In this document: one piece after another, positions 5,990 to 7,069 of the stretch
How positions within the stretch are numbered: the first letter of the stretch is position 1
Layout: every line of letters begins with the position of its first letter
From: Candidatus Methanoplasma sp.
Lineage (GTDB): Archaea; Thermoplasmatota; Thermoplasmata; Methanomassiliicoccales; Methanomethylophilaceae
Reading direction: 5' to 3'
Assembly (NCBI GenBank): GCA_031274665.1
Contig: JAISPV010000100.1
Span: 1 to 7,069, forward strand
DNA: 7,069 nt
Translations under genes and position numbers: made by a program
The notes under the pieces: generated by a model
What the model was told of the DNA's origin: nothing
The model's input: only the letters and a program-made list of their open reading frames with translations
The model's database searches: none

Positions 5990-6010
5990 TATGTTCTCAG
6001 AATACAGAAT

Positions 6011-6020
6011 GATTATTTAG
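6011..6020 (-). promoter_or_regulatory. TATA box of tRNA-Arg
   Basis: On the minus strand this reads CTAAATAATC, centred 26 bases upstream of the first base of the mature tRNA. That is the archaeal spacing. It is the clearest evidence in the window for archaeal rather than bacterial promoters. Confidence 0.6.
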
Positions 6021-6040
6021 TCCTGATTAGAGGATAAAAA

Positions 6041-6050
6041 CCTATATTGG
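6041..6050 (+). promoter_or_regulatory. TATA box of hypE
   Basis: CCTATATTGG is preceded by a purine-rich GGATAAAAA that could act as the TFB-recognition element. It is centred about 24 bases before ATG 6069, so the hypE mRNA would start at or very near its start codon. No Shine-Dalgarno sequence is present. Confidence 0.5.
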
Positions 6051-6068
6051 ATATTCCATTAACGACCG

Positions 6069-7069
6069 ATGTCCAAGATCGTCATGAATCATGGTGCGGG
6101 CGGAGAGATCATGCAGGAATTCCTCTCCAAACACATTGTGTCCCATTTTCCGAAGGCGCCGTCGGATGTCCCTTTGGAAGCGATGGACGATTCTGCCGTG
6201 ATAGACGACGTGGTCTTCACGATCGACGGGCACACGGTGAACCCCTTGATATTCCCGGGCGGGGACATCGGGAAACTGTCCGTCGCCGGTACGGTAAATG
6301 ACATATCCGTCATGGGCGCGACACCTCTGGCACTTGCATGTTCTGTCATTTTGGAAGAGGGATTGGAGATAGAGATCGTCGACAAGATCATGGAAAGCAT
6401 GGGCAGGACATCTAAGGAATGCGGCGTTCCGATCGTGACCGGGGATACGAAAGTGATGGAGTCCGGTGCTTTGGACAAGATGGTGATCTCCACATCCGCG
6501 GTAGGAAAAAGGTCCGGCCTGCTGGACAACAATTTGAAGATCGCTTCCGATCACAGGAAGATAAAGGACAGGTGGTGCACCGACTCGAACCTGGCCCCGG
6601 GCGATGTGATAATAGCATCCGGCACGCTTGGAGACCACGGGGTCGCCCTTCTCTCGTTCAGAGAAGGTTACGGTTTCGAGAGCGAGATACAAAGCGACGT
6701 CGCCCCTTTGAACAAGATGATAGCCGAAGGGCTCAGGGTCGGCGGGATCGTGGCCATGAAGGACCCTACGCGGGGGGGCCTGGCCAACACCCTCAACGAA
6801 TGGTGCTCGAAATCCCGCGTCGAGATCGAGATAGAACAAGCGTCGATCCCCCTCAGAGAAGGGGTAGTGAACGCCTGCGACCTTCTCGGCATCGACCCGC
6901 TAAGCATCGGGAACGAGGGGAAAGTGATAATAGGGTGCGTTCCGAGCAAGGCCGAGGACATTCTGAAAGCAATAAGGAACACGCCGGAAGGCAGGTACGC
7001 TTCGATCATAGGCGCCGTCCGGGAAGGGAGACCGAGGGTCATCATGAGGACGGAGGTCGGAGGGAAGAG
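6069..7069 (+). CDS. hypE: Hydrogenase maturation protein HypE (3' end cut by the window)
   Basis: HypE uses ATP to dehydrate the carbamoyl group placed on its C-terminal cysteine by HypF. This makes the cyanide ligands of the iron in [NiFe] hydrogenases, which are delivered through HypC-HypD. The 333 residues visible show NHGAGGE at 7-13, the ATP-site segment FPGGDIGKLSVAGTVND at 62-78 followed by VMGATP, TGDTK at 124-128, SGTLGDHG at 184-191, KDPTRGG at 231-237 and GNEGK at 281-285. The family ends in PRIC with the reactive cysteine. That end lies just past the window, so few residues should be missing. Residues of about 148-175 look longer than in the bacterial proteins I recall. The start at 6069 is supported by the N-terminal match and the TATA spacing. 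The presence of the gene implies a [NiFe] hydrogenase elsewhere in the genome. Confidence 0.95.
   Translation, partial: MSKIVMNHGAGGEIMQEFLSKHIVSHFPKAPSDVPLEAMDDSAVIDDVVFTIDGHTVNPLIFPGGDIGKLSVAGTVNDISVMGATPLALACSVILEEGLEIEIVDKIMESMGRTSKECGVPIVTGDTKVMESGALDKMVISTSAVGKRSGLLDNNLKIASDHRKIKDRWCTDSNLAPGDVIIASGTLGDHGVALLSFREGYGFESEIQSDVAPLNKMIAEGLRVGGIVAMKDPTRGGLANTLNEWCSKSRVEIEIEQASIPLREGVVNACDLLGIDPLSIGNEGKVIIGCVPSKAEDILKAIRNTPEGRYASIIGAVREGRPRVIMRTEVGGK

Noticed and set aside
6042..6839. Open frame of 265 codons on the minus strand opposite hypE.
   Set aside because: The plus-strand frame is an unmistakable HypE, and the opposite frame has a His/Arg-rich shadow composition.

Overview
The window looks archaeal and probably comes from the Thermoplasmatota, with a methanogen of the Methanomassiliicoccales type as the best guess. 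This is an inference. TATA-like boxes sit about 26 bases upstream of the tRNA and of several start codons. Several genes have no Shine-Dalgarno sequence and look leaderless or nearly so. The one clear end-of-gene signal is a plain T-run without a hairpin. The tRNA does not encode CCA, and hypE fits a hydrogen-metabolising anaerobe. No marker in the window fixes the genus.

Layout, left to right: apt (adenine salvage, +) ends at 617 with a T-run terminator. A 181-base AT-rich gap with an exact 13-bp tandem repeat leads into a self-inhibited class II Fic AMP-transferase (799-1929). A 222-base gap holds two hairpins and a TATA box. It is followed by a two-gene alkylation-repair operon: an Ada-N/AraC/AlkA fusion (2152-3612) and, 19 bases on behind a strong ribosome binding site, an O6-alkylguanine-DNA methyltransferase (3632-4171). 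A second AT-rich gap with a palindrome precedes a hipBA toxin-antitoxin pair (4334-4651 and 4653-5915). The hipA stop codon lies one base from the 3' end of a tRNA-Arg(UCG) on the opposite strand (5917-5989). A short divergent promoter region follows, then hypE (6069 to beyond the window end), which lacks only its last codons.

Functionally, housekeeping genes (apt, tRNA-Arg, hypE) flank about 5.1 kb of accessory genes: two toxin-like regulators of cell physiology (Fic AMPylation and HipA kinase) around a DNA-methylation sensing and repair module. The Ada-type adaptive response is repartitioned here. The methyl-sensing domain is fused to the glycosylase, and the methyltransferase is a separate downstream gene. 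The accessory block ending against a tRNA 3' end resembles an integration hotspot, but I found no integrase and no convincing repeated tRNA end. The protein families are all known, and I do not see a clearly undescribed system. The more unusual points are the bacterial-style adaptive response in a probable archaeon, the tandem repeats upstream of fic, and the abutting hipA/tRNA ends.
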